Source: JBQCHF01 sp051953655
Lineage (GTDB): Bacteria > Actinomycetota > Actinomycetes > Motilibacterales > Motilibacteraceae
Assembly (NCBI GenBank): GCA_051953655.1
Contig: JBQCIO010000106.1
Span: 1-64,000 of the forward strand
Length of the DNA: 64,000 nt
Direction: 5' to 3'
The first letter of the stretch is position 1; every line of letters begins with the position of its first letter. A model generated the notes under the pieces. That model saw only the letters and a program-made list of their open reading frames with translations, was not told the origin of the DNA and did no database searches. A program made the translations under genes and the position numbers. Of the stretch, positions 15,338 to 24,288 are shown piece after piece.

Positions 15338-17128
15338 TCAGGAGGCCGGCGCGGCCTGGTAGGAGGACTGGGCCAGCACCGAGCCAAGGTCGGTCACCAC
15401 GACGAACTGCGTCAGCGGGACACCGTTGAGCGTCACGACGTAGCGGGTGCTGGACCGGAGGACGCTCGCCCCGGTGGAGGACACCGCGCACGCGGCGGCC
15501 TGACACGGGCTGGCCCCGGTCGAGGCAGCAGAGGCCTTGGCGCTAGCGGTGATCGTCGACTCGACGGAAACGCTGACGTAGAGCGAGGCCAGGTTGTAGT
15601 AGAAGGCGTTGACGACCGGTGTTGAGATCGAAGTGTCCGCCGTCAACGTCGTGAGGTTGAGCGTGCTGTAGCCGCTGCCGTTCCAGTAGGACAGGGTGCC
15701 GCCCGTCCGGGAGTACGCGGACGCCGGACTGCGGGTACCGGTACCGCTCTCGGCGTAGGCAGTCTCGGTCAGGCCCGAGACCTTGAAGGAGTAGTCGTAG
15801 CCGGCCGGCACGTTGTCGCCGGGCGAGGCGGCCGGGATGCGGCCGACGGTGACGTCGCCCAGGGAGCGGGTCACCCCCGAAGTGATGCATCCGGTGCCGC
15901 TCGGCGACGGGCAGGCGCTGCCGGCCGTGCTGAGCAGGCGCGAGACGTAGGCCCTCGACGCCGCCGGCGCGGCGCCGACGCTGGCCAGCGAGAACGTCGG
16001 CAGCGACCGGACCGCCGCCGCGCCGCTGAGGTTGAGCGTGATGCTCCCGGCCGTCCCGGACGCCTGGACACTGCCGGAGGTGCACGGCTGCCCGAGCGGG
16101 TTGATCGTCGTGCCGCTGTCGTTGACGCAGCCGGTGCTGGTCGACACGGCGTAGGCACCAGCCGAGCCGGTGTCACCGGTCGTCGGCGTCACCGCAAGGG
16201 TGCCCGCGAGACCGGTCAGGGACTGGGTGCCGCTGGACTGGCTGGCAGTGGTGCCGCTGGACGTGGTCTGGGCGGTGGATGACGGGTCGGTGTCCGCACT
16301 CGCGGTGACCGCCTGGCCTCCTGAGCTGCTGGTGGTGCCGTCGGCGTAGGTGACGGCGGCCTGCGTCGTCTGCGCGCCGCCGTTGAGCTTCGTCGTCTGC
16401 TCGACGCCCACGCCGGCGGTGAGCGAGGGCAGGCTCAGCAGAGCCTTGAGCCCGTTCAGACCGCTGATCGGCTGGGTGGAGTCGACGTCGTTGGTGACGC
16501 TGATGCCCGCGGTCGACAGACCCGCCTGGCCGTTGAAGAAGGCCTGGCACGGCCCGGAGTACGGGTGCGTGGCGCTGGAGAGGCAGCCGCTCGGCGAGTA
16601 GGAGGTCGAGCGCTGCACGACCGTCTTGGTGGTGCCCTTGGTGACGTTGGAGCTCCACGACACCAGCACGGTGAGGTTGTACGCCGGATTCGCCGTACCG
16701 GCGTGGGTGACGTAGGTGCCGACCGTGTAGTTCACGCCATCCACCGACTCGGTGGTGCGGTGGGGGAACAGCGGGCTCTGATCGGCCCCGGTGGCGTAGG
16801 TGACCAGCGTCTCGCCGCTGATCCCGCCGACGGTTGGGCTGAACGTCGAGCCGCTGATGTTCGGGTCGCCGCTGGTGTCGGTGCTCTTCAGGCCGCCGGT
16901 CACGGTCGCGTAGGGCAGTGCGCGCAGCTCTTCCATGACGTGCGTGGCGAGCGCAGTCGCGGTCTGCCGCTGCTTGGAGAGCGTAACAGTGGAGAGGGTG
17001 CTCACGAAGGCGACAAGAAGGACCGCCATTACCACGAATGTGATAGCCATCGCGAGGACCGTCTCAACGAGGGTAAAACCCGCGTCTTTCCGAGCAGCGG
17101 ATGGCCATTGCCTCCCTTGGGAAGTCAC
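15338..17128 (-). CDS. Very large prepilin-like protein with Ser/Thr-rich beta region
   Basis: A 596-residue protein with a normal prepilin signal (leader of 17 residues, then GFTLVETVLAMAITFVV) but about four times the length of a pilin. After the helix come QRQTATALATHVMEELRALP, typical of PilV/FimT-type minor pilins, then a long Ser/Thr/Gly-rich region. Segments resemble repeated Ig-like strands (about 60-170, 300-470). GTG 17128 overlaps the upstream pilin stop as GTGA and follows AGGGAG. It may display an adhesive domain at the pilus tip; that is inference. Confidence 0.72.
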   Translation of the reverse strand: MTSQGRQWPSAARKDAGFTLVETVLAMAITFVVMAVLLVAFVSTLSTVTLSKQRQTATALATHVMEELRALPYATVTGGLKSTDTSGDPNISGSTFSPTVGGISGETLVTYATGADQSPLFPHRTTESVDGVNYTVGTYVTHAGTANPAYNLTVLVSWSSNVTKGTTKTVVQRSTSYSPSGCLSSATHPYSGPCQAFFNGQAGLSTAGISVTNDVDSTQPISGLNGLKALLSLPSLTAGVGVEQTTKLNGGAQTTQAAVTYADGTTSSSGGQAVTASADTDPSSTAQTTSSGTTASQSSGTQSLTGLAGTLAVTPTTGDTGSAGAYAVSTSTGCVNDSGTTINPLGQPCTSGSVQASGTAGSITLNLSGAAAVRSLPTFSLASVGAAPAASRAYVSRLLSTAGSACPSPSGTGCITSGVTRSLGDVTVGRIPAASPGDNVPAGYDYSFKVSGLTETAYAESGTGTRSPASAYSRTGGTLSYWNGSGYSTLNLTTLTADTSISTPVVNAFYYNLASLYVSVSVESTITASAKASAASTGASPCQAAACAVSSTGASVLRSSTRYVVTLNGVPLTQFVVVTDLGSVLAQSSYQAAPAS

Positions 17129-17550
17129 GCGCAACTCCCTAAACCAAGCCCATTTTGAGCTTCGTACTTGAAGGTCTTATCGCGCCCCTTGGGGTCAGTA
17201 AGGCTCACACACCATGTGTCCGGTGACCCCAGGTTTGACCCTGCTCCACTGGTGGGAGCGACAGTGCCGTTAGTCAGGTTCACCATGGCGACCCATCCGC
17301 TACCGTCGCTGAGAAGTGCTTTGCCCGGACTTGTGTCGAAGTCGAGAAGGACTGTCCCGCCGCCGTCGACGAAGTAAGTGGCGACCTCCTTTGCGAGCGT
17401 ATTCACGTCAGCCTTCGTCGAGGCGTCACGCGCCTTGGCACGCTGATTGAGGAAGACCGGGATTGCAATAGCAGAGAGCACTCCCACGATGGTCAACACA
17501 ACGAGAAGCTCGATGAGAGAGAATCCCGCGGAACACGCACCCTTTCGCAT
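17125..17550 (-). CDS. Second type IV pilin, low-GC
   Basis: The 141-residue prepilin has a short leader MRKGACSAG, then FSLIELLVVLTIVGVLSAIA, a textbook N-terminal helix with Glu5, followed by IPVFLNQRAKARDASTKADV. That segment closely matches the major pilin downstream, and the C-terminal domain shares the pattern TWCVSL...FKYEAQNGLG with a final cysteine. It therefore looks like a diverged paralogue. Base composition is about 53% G+C, far below its neighbours, so it may have been acquired or exchanged. GTGA coupling to the large pilin-like gene. Confidence 0.88.
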   Translation of the reverse strand: MRKGACSAGFSLIELLVVLTIVGVLSAIAIPVFLNQRAKARDASTKADVNTLAKEVATYFVDGGGTVLLDFDTSPGKALLSDGSGWVAMVNLTNGTVAPTSGAGSNLGSPDTWCVSLTDPKGRDKTFKYEAQNGLGLGSCA

Positions 17551-17621
17551 CGCTCCTCACTCCGCCCTTCGGCTTTCGTTGCTTGTCCCGACTTCCTGCC
17601 GCCTTGACGACCTTGCAGAGT

Positions 17622-17660
17622 GCAGGGAGGGCTGCGCAACGTTCACGTAGCCCTCCCTGC
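17622..17660 (-). terminator. Hairpin after the major pilin gene
   Basis: GCAGGGAGGGCT (17622-17633) pairs perfectly with AGCCCTCCCTGC (17649-17660) over 12 bases around a 15-base loop. It lies 26 bases beyond the major pilin stop codon and before the second pilin. A partial terminator here would keep pilin mRNA far above that of the minor pilins, a common arrangement. Confidence 0.65.
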
Positions 17661-17686
17661 CGCCGTGTCAGCGCTATCGCTACCGA

Positions 17687-18142
17687 CTAGTAGTCAGTGG
17701 TGGCAACGCAGTCGGCACCGTTGACGAGGCCCGCCTGGGCCGTGTACTTGAACAGCTGGACGGAACCCTGCGTGTTCTGGACCGCGACGCACCAGTGGGT
17801 GGCGTCAGTGAAGTGCTGCGACTTGAGCGTCACATTCGCACTCGCGGCACCGATGTCCTGAGCCGTCGCCCCCGTGGTACCAGCCGTGAGCGTGTAGCGG
17901 CCACCAGTCGTGAGGGCGAGGGTCGGCGCCGTCGTGTTGTCGACGTAGTAGGTCGCCACCTCCTTGCCAATCGTGCTGACGTCAGCCTTCGCCGCCGTGT
18001 CCTGCGCCTTCTTGCGCTGGTTCAGGAAGACCGGGATGGCGATGGCGGCAAGGATGCCGATGATGATCATGACGACCAGGAGCTCGATGAGCGTGAAGCC
18101 CTGCTCCTTCTCGTCCATGGCCTTGCGGATGCGAGCGAGCAT
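17687..18142 (-). CDS. pilA: Major type IV pilin
   Basis: Probable main pilus subunit. The 151-residue prepilin has a 15-residue leader (MLARIRKAMDEKEQG), then FTLIELLVVMIIIGILAAIA with Glu5, and a small C-terminal domain with Cys pairs in HWCVAV and ADCVATTDY. The ATG at 18142 follows AAAGGA; longer in-frame extensions lack a prepilin signal. Isolated from pilC by 378 bases and followed by a strong hairpin, as expected for a separately and highly expressed gene. Confidence 0.92.
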   Translation of the reverse strand: MLARIRKAMDEKEQGFTLIELLVVMIIIGILAAIAIPVFLNQRKKAQDTAAKADVSTIGKEVATYYVDNTTAPTLALTTGGRYTLTAGTTGATAQDIGAASANVTLKSQHFTDATHWCVAVQNTQGSVQLFKYTAQAGLVNGADCVATTDY

Positions 18143-18520
18143 TCGCGTCTGTCCTTTCCGGACCGGATCGAGTGAGCGCCACGGACCCGGTCCTTGCCCA
18201 GTCGCAGTGCGACTGACCGAGGCAGCTGGGCCGGCCGCTCCAGGTGGAGCGCCCCCCTGGCTTTGCGGCCCCACCTCGCGGTGGGTGTGCCGTTTCTGGC
18301 CGTGGAGCTCGATGACATCCACGATGTCGGCGCTCTTTCGGCGGCGCTTAAGCATCCGAGAACGCGACGCTACGAACCACCCTCTCGGACTAGCCCTAAC
18401 GGCTGTGGCCCCGACCAGTCGCACGACTGACGGGGCCACAGGAGCGTGACGATGAGCAGGCGTCGCTAGCGGCGATGTCCTCAAGGCGGTATAACGACCG
18501 GTGAGGCACGACCCAGCGTC
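18143..18520 (-). promoter_or_regulatory. Spacer upstream of the major pilin, with pilC terminator hairpin
   Basis: A 378-base gene-free stretch. At 18403-18441 an extended hairpin pairs CTGTGGCCCCG with CGGGGCCACAG and, inside, CAGTCG with CGACTG around CA, about 17 pairs in all. It lies about 80 bases after the pilC stop and is likely its terminator. The remaining 260 bases should hold the pilin promoter and leader, but no clear -10/-35 pair was found. Confidence 0.5.
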
Positions 18521-19744
18521 CTACTTGATGAGGTCAAACACCTTGAAGATGGGCATGTAGAGCGCGACGATCATCGATCCGATGATCCCGCCCAGGAAGG
18601 CGATCATCAGCGGCTCGATCAGGCTGGTGAGCGCCTCAGCTGTCGCCTCCACCTCCTGGTCGTAGAAGTCAGAGATCTTGTGCAGCATGGTGTCAAGGGC
18701 GCCGGTGTCCTCGCCCACCGCCATCATCTGCACGACCATCGGTGGGAACACCTTGTGCTGCTCAAGGGGCTTGGTCAGCGACTCGCCCTTCCGCACGCTC
18801 TCCTGGACGTCGCGCACTGCTCGTTCCAGGACGATGTTGCCCGTCGTGGCGGCGACGATCTCGAGGGACTGCAGGATCGGCACGCCGGAGCGCATCATGG
18901 TGCCGAGGTTCCGACTGAAACGGCTGAGTGCGATCTTCCCGAAGAGCGGGCCGAAGACCGGCATCTTCAGCTTGATGGGGTCCACGACGCTTCGGACGTT
19001 CTCCTGGTGCTTGACGCGTCGCCAGACGGCCACCCCGACGATCAGCCCGACGAGGATGACCGGACCGAGCAGTTGGAGCGAATGCGAGAGGAAGACCAGC
19101 ACACGGGTCGGCGCGGGCAGGGTGCCGCCCAGCTGGGCGAACATCTTTGCGAACACCGGCACGATGAACAGCAGCATGCCGATGACAGCGATGATCGACA
19201 GGACGAAGACGACCACCGGATACGTCATCGCCGACTTGATCTTGCCCTTGAGCTTGACCTCGGCCTCGTAGTTCTCGGCGATCTGCAGCAGGACTGAGTC
19301 GAGGAAGCCGCCAACCTCGCCGGCCCGGCACATGTTGACCATGAGCGGCGGGAAGGCCTTCGGGTGCTTCGCCATCGCCGCCGAGAGCGCGACGCCGGTC
19401 TCGACGTCGTTGCGGACCGAGGCGAGGACCTTGGCCAGCTCCTTGTTCTCGGTCTGGTTGGCGAGGATGTCCAACGCGCGCAGCAGGGACAGACCGGAGT
19501 TGATCATCGTCGCGAACTGGCGCGACATGACGGCGAGGTCCTTGAGCTTGATCCGACCACCGAGACCAGGGATCTTGAGCTCGGTGTTCACGCCGGTGTT
19601 GGCCTTGGTGATGCTGACCGGCGCGTAGCCCATCTGCCGCAGCTTGTTGACGACCGCGGCCTGCGACTCGGCCTCGAGCTTGCCGTTGACGATCTTCCCG
19701 GCCCGGTCGCGGACCGAGTACTGGAAGGTGGCGGTGGCTGCCAT
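18521..19744 (-). CDS. pilC: Type IV pilus inner-membrane platform protein PilC
   Basis: Polytopic platform that couples the motor ATPases to pilin movement. The 407 residues contain two T2SSF domains: LAVMSRQFATMINSGLSLLRAL and FSRNLGTMMRSGVPILQSLEI are the paired repeats, each followed by a PPMV segment and a GE/GEDTG turn. There are three membrane helices (about 170-195, 215-240, 380-402). ATG at 19744 is chosen for the start MAATATFQYSVRDRAGK; the frame remains open upstream without homologous sequence. Confidence 0.95.
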   Translation of the reverse strand: MAATATFQYSVRDRAGKIVNGKLEAESQAAVVNKLRQMGYAPVSITKANTGVNTELKIPGLGGRIKLKDLAVMSRQFATMINSGLSLLRALDILANQTENKELAKVLASVRNDVETGVALSAAMAKHPKAFPPLMVNMCRAGEVGGFLDSVLLQIAENYEAEVKLKGKIKSAMTYPVVVFVLSIIAVIGMLLFIVPVFAKMFAQLGGTLPAPTRVLVFLSHSLQLLGPVILVGLIVGVAVWRRVKHQENVRSVVDPIKLKMPVFGPLFGKIALSRFSRNLGTMMRSGVPILQSLEIVAATTGNIVLERAVRDVQESVRKGESLTKPLEQHKVFPPMVVQMMAVGEDTGALDTMLHKISDFYDQEVEATAEALTSLIEPLMIAFLGGIIGSMIVALYMPIFKVFDLIK

Positions 19745-19755
19745 GCGTATCCCTC

Positions 19756-21462
19756 TCAAGCCCGGCCGGTGAGCCGGTTGAAGTCCTCGACGTGGTGGCA
19801 CTTCTCGAGACCGTGCTCGTAGGTGATCTGACCGCGCCGCACCAGGTCGGCGAGGTGCTGGTCGAGCGTGTGCATGCCGTGCTGCTGGCCGGCCTGCATC
19901 GCGGAGTAGATCTGATGGGTCTTGCCCTCGCGGATGAGGTTGCGGATGGCCGGGGTGGCCATCATGACCTCGGTGGCGACGACGCGGCCCTTGCCGTCGG
20001 GCGTCTTGCACAGGGTCTGGCAGACGACGCCCTGGATGGCGCCGGCCAGCTGCACGCGCACCTGCTGCTGCTGGTGCGGCGGGAAGACGTCGATGACGCG
20101 GTCGATGGTCTGCGCGGCGTCCTGGGTGTGCAGGGTGGCGAAGACCAGGTGGCCGGTCTCGGCGGCGGTGAGGGCCACCGAGATGGTCTCCAGGTCGCGC
20201 ATCTCGCCGACCAGGATGATGTCGGGGTCCTGGCGCAGGACGTGCTTGAGCGCGTTCTGGAAGGACCAGGTGTCCTCCCCCACCTCGCGCTGGTTGACCA
20301 CGCAGCTCTGGTGGCGGTGGAGGAACTCGATCGGGTCCTCCACCGTCATGATGTGGTCCTTGCGGGTCCGGTTAGCCAGGTCGACGATCGCGGCCAGCGT
20401 CGTCGACTTGCCCGAGCCCGTGGGACCGGTGACCAGGACGAAGCCGCGCGGCAGCTGGGCGAAGTTCGCCACCACCGGGGGGACGCCGAGGTCCTCGAGC
20501 TTCTTGATCTCGTAGGGGATGAGCCGGAACGCGGCGCCCAGGGCGTCGCGCTGGCGGTAGAGGTTCACGCGGAAGCGGGCCCGGCCCGGGACCGAGTAGG
20601 AGAAGTCGAGCTCGAGCTCCTCCTCGAACTTCTCCCGCTGCTTCTGGGTGAGGATCGCGTACATGACCCGCTGGATGACCGGCGGCGTCATGACCGGGTA
20701 GTCCTCGAGCTGGGTCAGCTCGCCGTGCAGCCGGATGGTCGGGCGGGTGCCGCTGGTGATGTGCAGGTCCGAGGCCTTGAGCTCGAGGACCTTCTCCAGG
20801 ATCTCGTTGAGGTTGAGGTCGTCCTCGGTCTGCTGCGCCTCGGTGGAGGCGCGCGAGTACGCCTCCTCGTCGGCCTCGGACTCCTCCACGACCACCGGGC
20901 CGAGGGTGAACGTCTCCGGCTCCGGTTCCGGGACCAGCGACAGCGGCGTCGACGCGGGCGCGGCGGCCTCGGGGGCGAGCAGGTACGACGTCGACGACGG
21001 CTGCTCGACGGGCGGGATCGTGTAGGTCTGGTCGTACGACGGCTGGTAGGACAGGTCCTCGACCTGGCGGACCTGCGGCGCGTACGCCGACGTCTCCCCC
21101 GCCGGCTGGTAGCCGGTCTGGGCCAGCGCCTCGAACGAGGACGGCGCGAACGGCTGGGTCTCCCCCGCCGGGTCGAAGTGCACCGCCTCGTAGGAAGGGG
21201 GCGCGGCGGCGGGCTCGGGCTGCCACGACGCGGCGTAGGACTGCCACTCCGAGCCAGCGCCCGCGGTGTAGGAGGACGCCGGCGCGCTGAGCGCGTCGTC
21301 GACCGGAGCCGCCGGCGCGGGCGGCTGGTAGCCACCGGTGGCGTCGAAGGAGTAGCTCCAGCCACCGGCGCCGCCGTCGGCGGCGAGCGGCGACGGCCCG
21401 GGCGCGAAGCCGCCGGCCAGCTGCTCGGGCTCCTCGCCCGTCGGGTATCCCGGAGTGGTCAC
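19756..21462 (-). CDS. pilT: PilT-type retraction ATPase with long disordered N-terminus
   Basis: Hexameric ATPase powering pilus retraction. From about residue 215 the sequence is a normal PilT of some 350 residues. It has the Walker A GPTGSGKST (about 346), the Asp box, Walker B DPDIILVGEMRD with PilT-type GEMRD, the His box TLHTQDAAQT, and the C-terminal AIRNLIREGKTHQI (PilT AIRNLIRE motif). Residues 1-214 are Pro/Ala/Glu/Tyr-rich and probably disordered, unusual for PilT. GTG 21462 has GAGGGG eight bases upstream; a GTG 27 bases earlier is possible. Confidence 0.93.
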   Translation of the reverse strand: MTTPGYPTGEEPEQLAGGFAPGPSPLAADGGAGGWSYSFDATGGYQPPAPAAPVDDALSAPASSYTAGAGSEWQSYAASWQPEPAAAPPSYEAVHFDPAGETQPFAPSSFEALAQTGYQPAGETSAYAPQVRQVEDLSYQPSYDQTYTIPPVEQPSSTSYLLAPEAAAPASTPLSLVPEPEPETFTLGPVVVEESEADEEAYSRASTEAQQTEDDLNLNEILEKVLELKASDLHITSGTRPTIRLHGELTQLEDYPVMTPPVIQRVMYAILTQKQREKFEEELELDFSYSVPGRARFRVNLYRQRDALGAAFRLIPYEIKKLEDLGVPPVVANFAQLPRGFVLVTGPTGSGKSTTLAAIVDLANRTRKDHIMTVEDPIEFLHRHQSCVVNQREVGEDTWSFQNALKHVLRQDPDIILVGEMRDLETISVALTAAETGHLVFATLHTQDAAQTIDRVIDVFPPHQQQQVRVQLAGAIQGVVCQTLCKTPDGKGRVVATEVMMATPAIRNLIREGKTHQIYSAMQAGQQHGMHTLDQHLADLVRRGQITYEHGLEKCHHVEDFNRLTGRA

Positions 21463-21592
21463 CGTCGCATCCCCTCGTGCTCGTCCCACCCGCGGCGCGG
21501 GTGCGGTCCGTCCTGAGGAGGCATCGGCGGGGGCGGGAGGCGGCTTGAGGCTCTACGCCCCACGCAGCAGGGCGAAGGACCTACGTCGACAG

Positions 21593-23260
21593 TTACACGA
21601 CGACGCGGAGGATCTCGTCGATGGACGTGACGCCCTGGCGCACCTTGTCCATCCCGTCGTTCCGCAGCGTGATCATGCCCTGCTCGCGGGCGACCTCGCC
21701 GACGGCGGAGGCCGAGGCGCGCTCGACGCAGAGCCGCTCGATCTCCTCGGTGACCGGCATGACCTCGTGCAGCGCGAGCCGGCCCTTGTAGCCGGTTTTC
21801 GCGCACACCGAGCAGCCCACCGGGCGGAACAGCTCGGGCAGCTCCTCGCCGTCCTGCCACGGGTAGCGGGTGGACAGCAGCTGCTCCGGCGTCGGCGTGT
21901 AGGGCTCCTTGCACTTGCTGCACAGCCGGCGCGCGAGCCGCTGGGCCAGCACGCAGTCAAGCGCGGAGCCGACGAGGAACGGCTCGATGCCCATCTCGGT
22001 CAACCGGGTCACCGCCGACGGCGCGTCGTTAGTGTGCAGCGTGGAGAGCACGAGGTGACCGGTGAGGGCGGCCTCGACCGCGATCTGCCCGGTCTCGTGG
22101 TCACGGATCTCACCGATGAGCACGACGTCGGGGTCCGAGCGAAGGATCGAGCGCAGCGCCGCGGCGAACGTCAGGCCGGCCTTCTGGTTGGTCTGCACCT
22201 GGTTGATGCCCGGCAGCCGGTACTCGACCGGGTCCTCGACCGTGATGACGTTGATCTCCGGCCGGCTGACGATGTTCATCGTCGCGTAGAGCGTGGTCGA
22301 CTTGCCCGAACCGGTCGGGCCGGTGACCAGGATCATCCCGTAGGGCTTGGTGAAGCTCACCGAGTAACGGTCGTAGTTGGACGGCGAGAAGCCGAGGTCG
22401 GCCAGGTCCAGCCGTGCGGTGGAGTTGTCCAGGATTCGCATGACGACCTTCTCGCCCCACACCGTGGGGAGGGTCGCGACGCGGAGGTCGACCTTCTTGC
22501 CGTGCGCGTTCACCGACAGGCGGCCGTCCTGCGGGATGCGCCGCTCGGCGATGTTGATGTCCGCCATGATCTTGAGGCGGCTGATGACGCCGGACTGGAT
22601 CGCCTTGGGCGAGCGCATGACCTCGTGCAGCACGCCGTCGATGCGGAAGCGCACCCGCAGGTCGTGCTCGGTCGGCTCGAGGTGGATGTCGGAGGCGCGG
22701 TCCTGGATGGCCTGGGTGATGAGCAGGTTGACGTACTTGACGATCGGCGCGTCCTCGACGATCTCCTTGACCTTGGAGAGGTCGTCCTCGTCCTCGGCCT
22801 GCGCGTCGAGCACGCTGGTGAGGTCGTCGAGGTCGGAGTCCGCGCGGTAGAAGCGGTCGATGGCCGCGAGCACGTCGCCGCGGGTGGCGACGACGGCGCG
22901 CACCTCCATGCCGGTGATGGAGCGCAGGTCGTCGATGGCGAAGACGTTGGCCGGGTCGGCCATCGCCACCAGCAGCCGGCCCTCCTCGAACCCGATCGGC
23001 AGCGCGGTGTGCCGGCGCGCGACGGTGCCGGGCACGCGGCCGATCGCGGAGCCGTCGACGGCGTAGTCGGTGAGCTCGACGAAGCGCAGCCCGATCTGCG
23101 TGGCCAGGGCGGCGACGAGCTGGGCCTCGGTGAGCACGCCGGAGTCGACCAGCACCCGACCGAGGCTGCGGCCCTGCCGCTGCTGCTCCTCGTAGGCGCC
23201 GACCAGCTGGTCCTCGCTGACCAATCCCCCCTCGAGGAGGATGTCGCCGAGCTGCTTCAC
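21593..23260 (-). CDS. pilB: PilB-type pilus extension ATPase
   Basis: Motor that drives pilin polymerisation. In the 555 residues, an N-terminal MshEN/T2SSE_N domain (about 1-150: GDILLEGGLVSEDQL, LGRVLVDSGVLTEAQL) is followed by the ATPase core. Walker A is GPTGSGKST at about 314, Walker B DPDVVLIGEIRD at about 376, the His box LSTLHTNDAP, and zinc cysteines C447/C450 and C483/C486. MshEN domains can bind c-di-GMP in other PilB/MshE proteins; I cannot confirm the full binding motif here. GTG 23260 gives the conserved start VKQLGDILLE. Confidence 0.94.
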   Translation of the reverse strand: MKQLGDILLEGGLVSEDQLVGAYEEQQRQGRSLGRVLVDSGVLTEAQLVAALATQIGLRFVELTDYAVDGSAIGRVPGTVARRHTALPIGFEEGRLLVAMADPANVFAIDDLRSITGMEVRAVVATRGDVLAAIDRFYRADSDLDDLTSVLDAQAEDEDDLSKVKEIVEDAPIVKYVNLLITQAIQDRASDIHLEPTEHDLRVRFRIDGVLHEVMRSPKAIQSGVISRLKIMADINIAERRIPQDGRLSVNAHGKKVDLRVATLPTVWGEKVVMRILDNSTARLDLADLGFSPSNYDRYSVSFTKPYGMILVTGPTGSGKSTTLYATMNIVSRPEINVITVEDPVEYRLPGINQVQTNQKAGLTFAAALRSILRSDPDVVLIGEIRDHETGQIAVEAALTGHLVLSTLHTNDAPSAVTRLTEMGIEPFLVGSALDCVLAQRLARRLCSKCKEPYTPTPEQLLSTRYPWQDGEELPELFRPVGCSVCAKTGYKGRLALHEVMPVTEEIERLCVERASASAVGEVAREQGMITLRNDGMDKVRQGVTSIDEILRVVV

Positions 23261-23342
23261 CCCGCGCTCCCGTCCGTCACGTCGTCCACTCCACCATCGG
23301 GCGGACACCCCCCGACCTTGACCAGTCCTGGGCGCGAGCCCC

Positions 23343-23699
23343 TCAGTCCCTGGGCTGCAGCAACCTCGTGGCGGCGGCGAGCAGCGCCGCGGCCTGCGGC
23401 GAGGCCGCGGGCATCCGCTCGCTGCGGCCGTCGGTGAAGCCGAGCTCGACGACGGGCTCGTCGGGCTCCGCAGCGGGCGCAGCGGGTGGTTGCGGCGCGG
23501 GCCGGCGCGGGAGCACGGCGTCGTCCGCGGATGTCCTCGGGACCGGCACGAAGACGGGTTCGGCCGCGAGGGCGGCGGCCAGCGGCGTCGACGGCGGCTC
23601 AGCCGCGCGGGATGCCCCTACCGACCGCACCGACGACGTCGGCCGTCCGGCCGCGTGCCGACCGGCGGCCCGCCGCGACCACAGCCGGGACCAGCGCAC
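23343..23699 (-). CDS. Small Pro/Ala-rich hypothetical protein
   Basis: A 118-residue protein I do not recognise. The N-terminal 35 residues are Arg/Ala-rich, the middle is Pro/Ala-rich, and the C-terminus ends in a hydrophobic-acidic patch (EPVVELGFTDGRSERM) followed by a helix PQAAALLAAATRLLQ. It begins one base after the GTPase stop codon (TGACGTG), so it is likely translated with it. It may be an adaptor between the GTPase module and the pilus motor, but only position supports this. Confidence 0.5.
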   Translation of the reverse strand: MRWSRLWSRRAAGRHAAGRPTSSVRSVGASRAAEPPSTPLAAALAAEPVFVPVPRTSADDAVLPRRPAPQPPAAPAAEPDEPVVELGFTDGRSERMPAASPQAAALLAAATRLLQPRD

Positions 23700-23700
23700 G

Positions 23701-24288
23701 TCAGGCCCGCACCGCTTCGGCCTCGAGCTGGTCGAGGACGCCGAACAGCAGGGACAGCACCACGTTTTTCACCGACTCGCGGTCGGTCGCGTCGCACGGC
23801 ACGATCGCCACGCTGCCGTCGACGTCGAGCGCGGCCCGTACCTGCTGCTCCACGGCCGGGTCCAGCGACGCGGCGCGGTTGAGCGCCACCACGAACGGCA
23901 CGGTGGCCATGGCGCGGAAGGCGTCGAGGATGCCGCGGCCCTCGGCGAAGGACTCGGGGCGGGAGGCGTCCAGGAGCAGGACGTAGCCGAGCATCCCCTC
24001 GCCGAGGATCTCCCACATGAAGTCGAAACGCTCCTGCCCGGGCGTGCCGAACAGGTAGAGGACGAGCTCGCGGTCGATGGTGATCCGGCCGAAGTCCATC
24101 GCGACGGTGGTCTCGGCCTTGCGGGCGCGCTCGCTGCCGTCGCTGGTGCCGCGTTCGGTGCTGAGCACGGTGATCTCGCTGATGGTGCGGATCAGCGTGG
24201 TCTTGCCGGCCGCGTAGGGGCCGGTCACCACCACCTTGACCGCCTGGCCGCCGTGCCGGCGCCGGGGGCGTCCCTGCCGTGCGGTCAC
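23701..24288 (-). CDS. Small GTPase of the CvnD/MglA-like group
   Basis: A 195-residue Ras-like NTPase resembling the GTPases of actinobacterial conservons (CvnD). P-loop TGPYAAGKTTLIR at about residues 22-34; switch regions ETTVAMDFGRITI and YLFGTPGQERF (G3 DxxG variant TPGQ); base recognition VVALNRAA where the usual NKxD is altered to NRA. GTG start abuts the DUF4388 gene stop. With the roadblock protein upstream it should form a GTPase and activator pair, as MglA-MglB control pilus poles in Myxococcus; that parallel is inference. Confidence 0.85.
   Translation of the reverse strand: MTARQGRPRRRHGGQAVKVVVTGPYAAGKTTLIRTISEITVLSTERGTSDGSERARKAETTVAMDFGRITIDRELVLYLFGTPGQERFDFMWEILGEGMLGYVLLLDASRPESFAEGRGILDAFRAMATVPFVVALNRAASLDPAVEQQVRAALDVDGSVAIVPCDATDRESVKNVVLSLLFGVLDQLEAEAVRA

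Noticed and set aside
19792..23437. Long plus-strand open frames opposite pilT and pilB
   Set aside because: Shadow frames of GC-rich coding DNA; no ribosome sites or recognisable domains, and the opposite strand has complete ATPase motifs.
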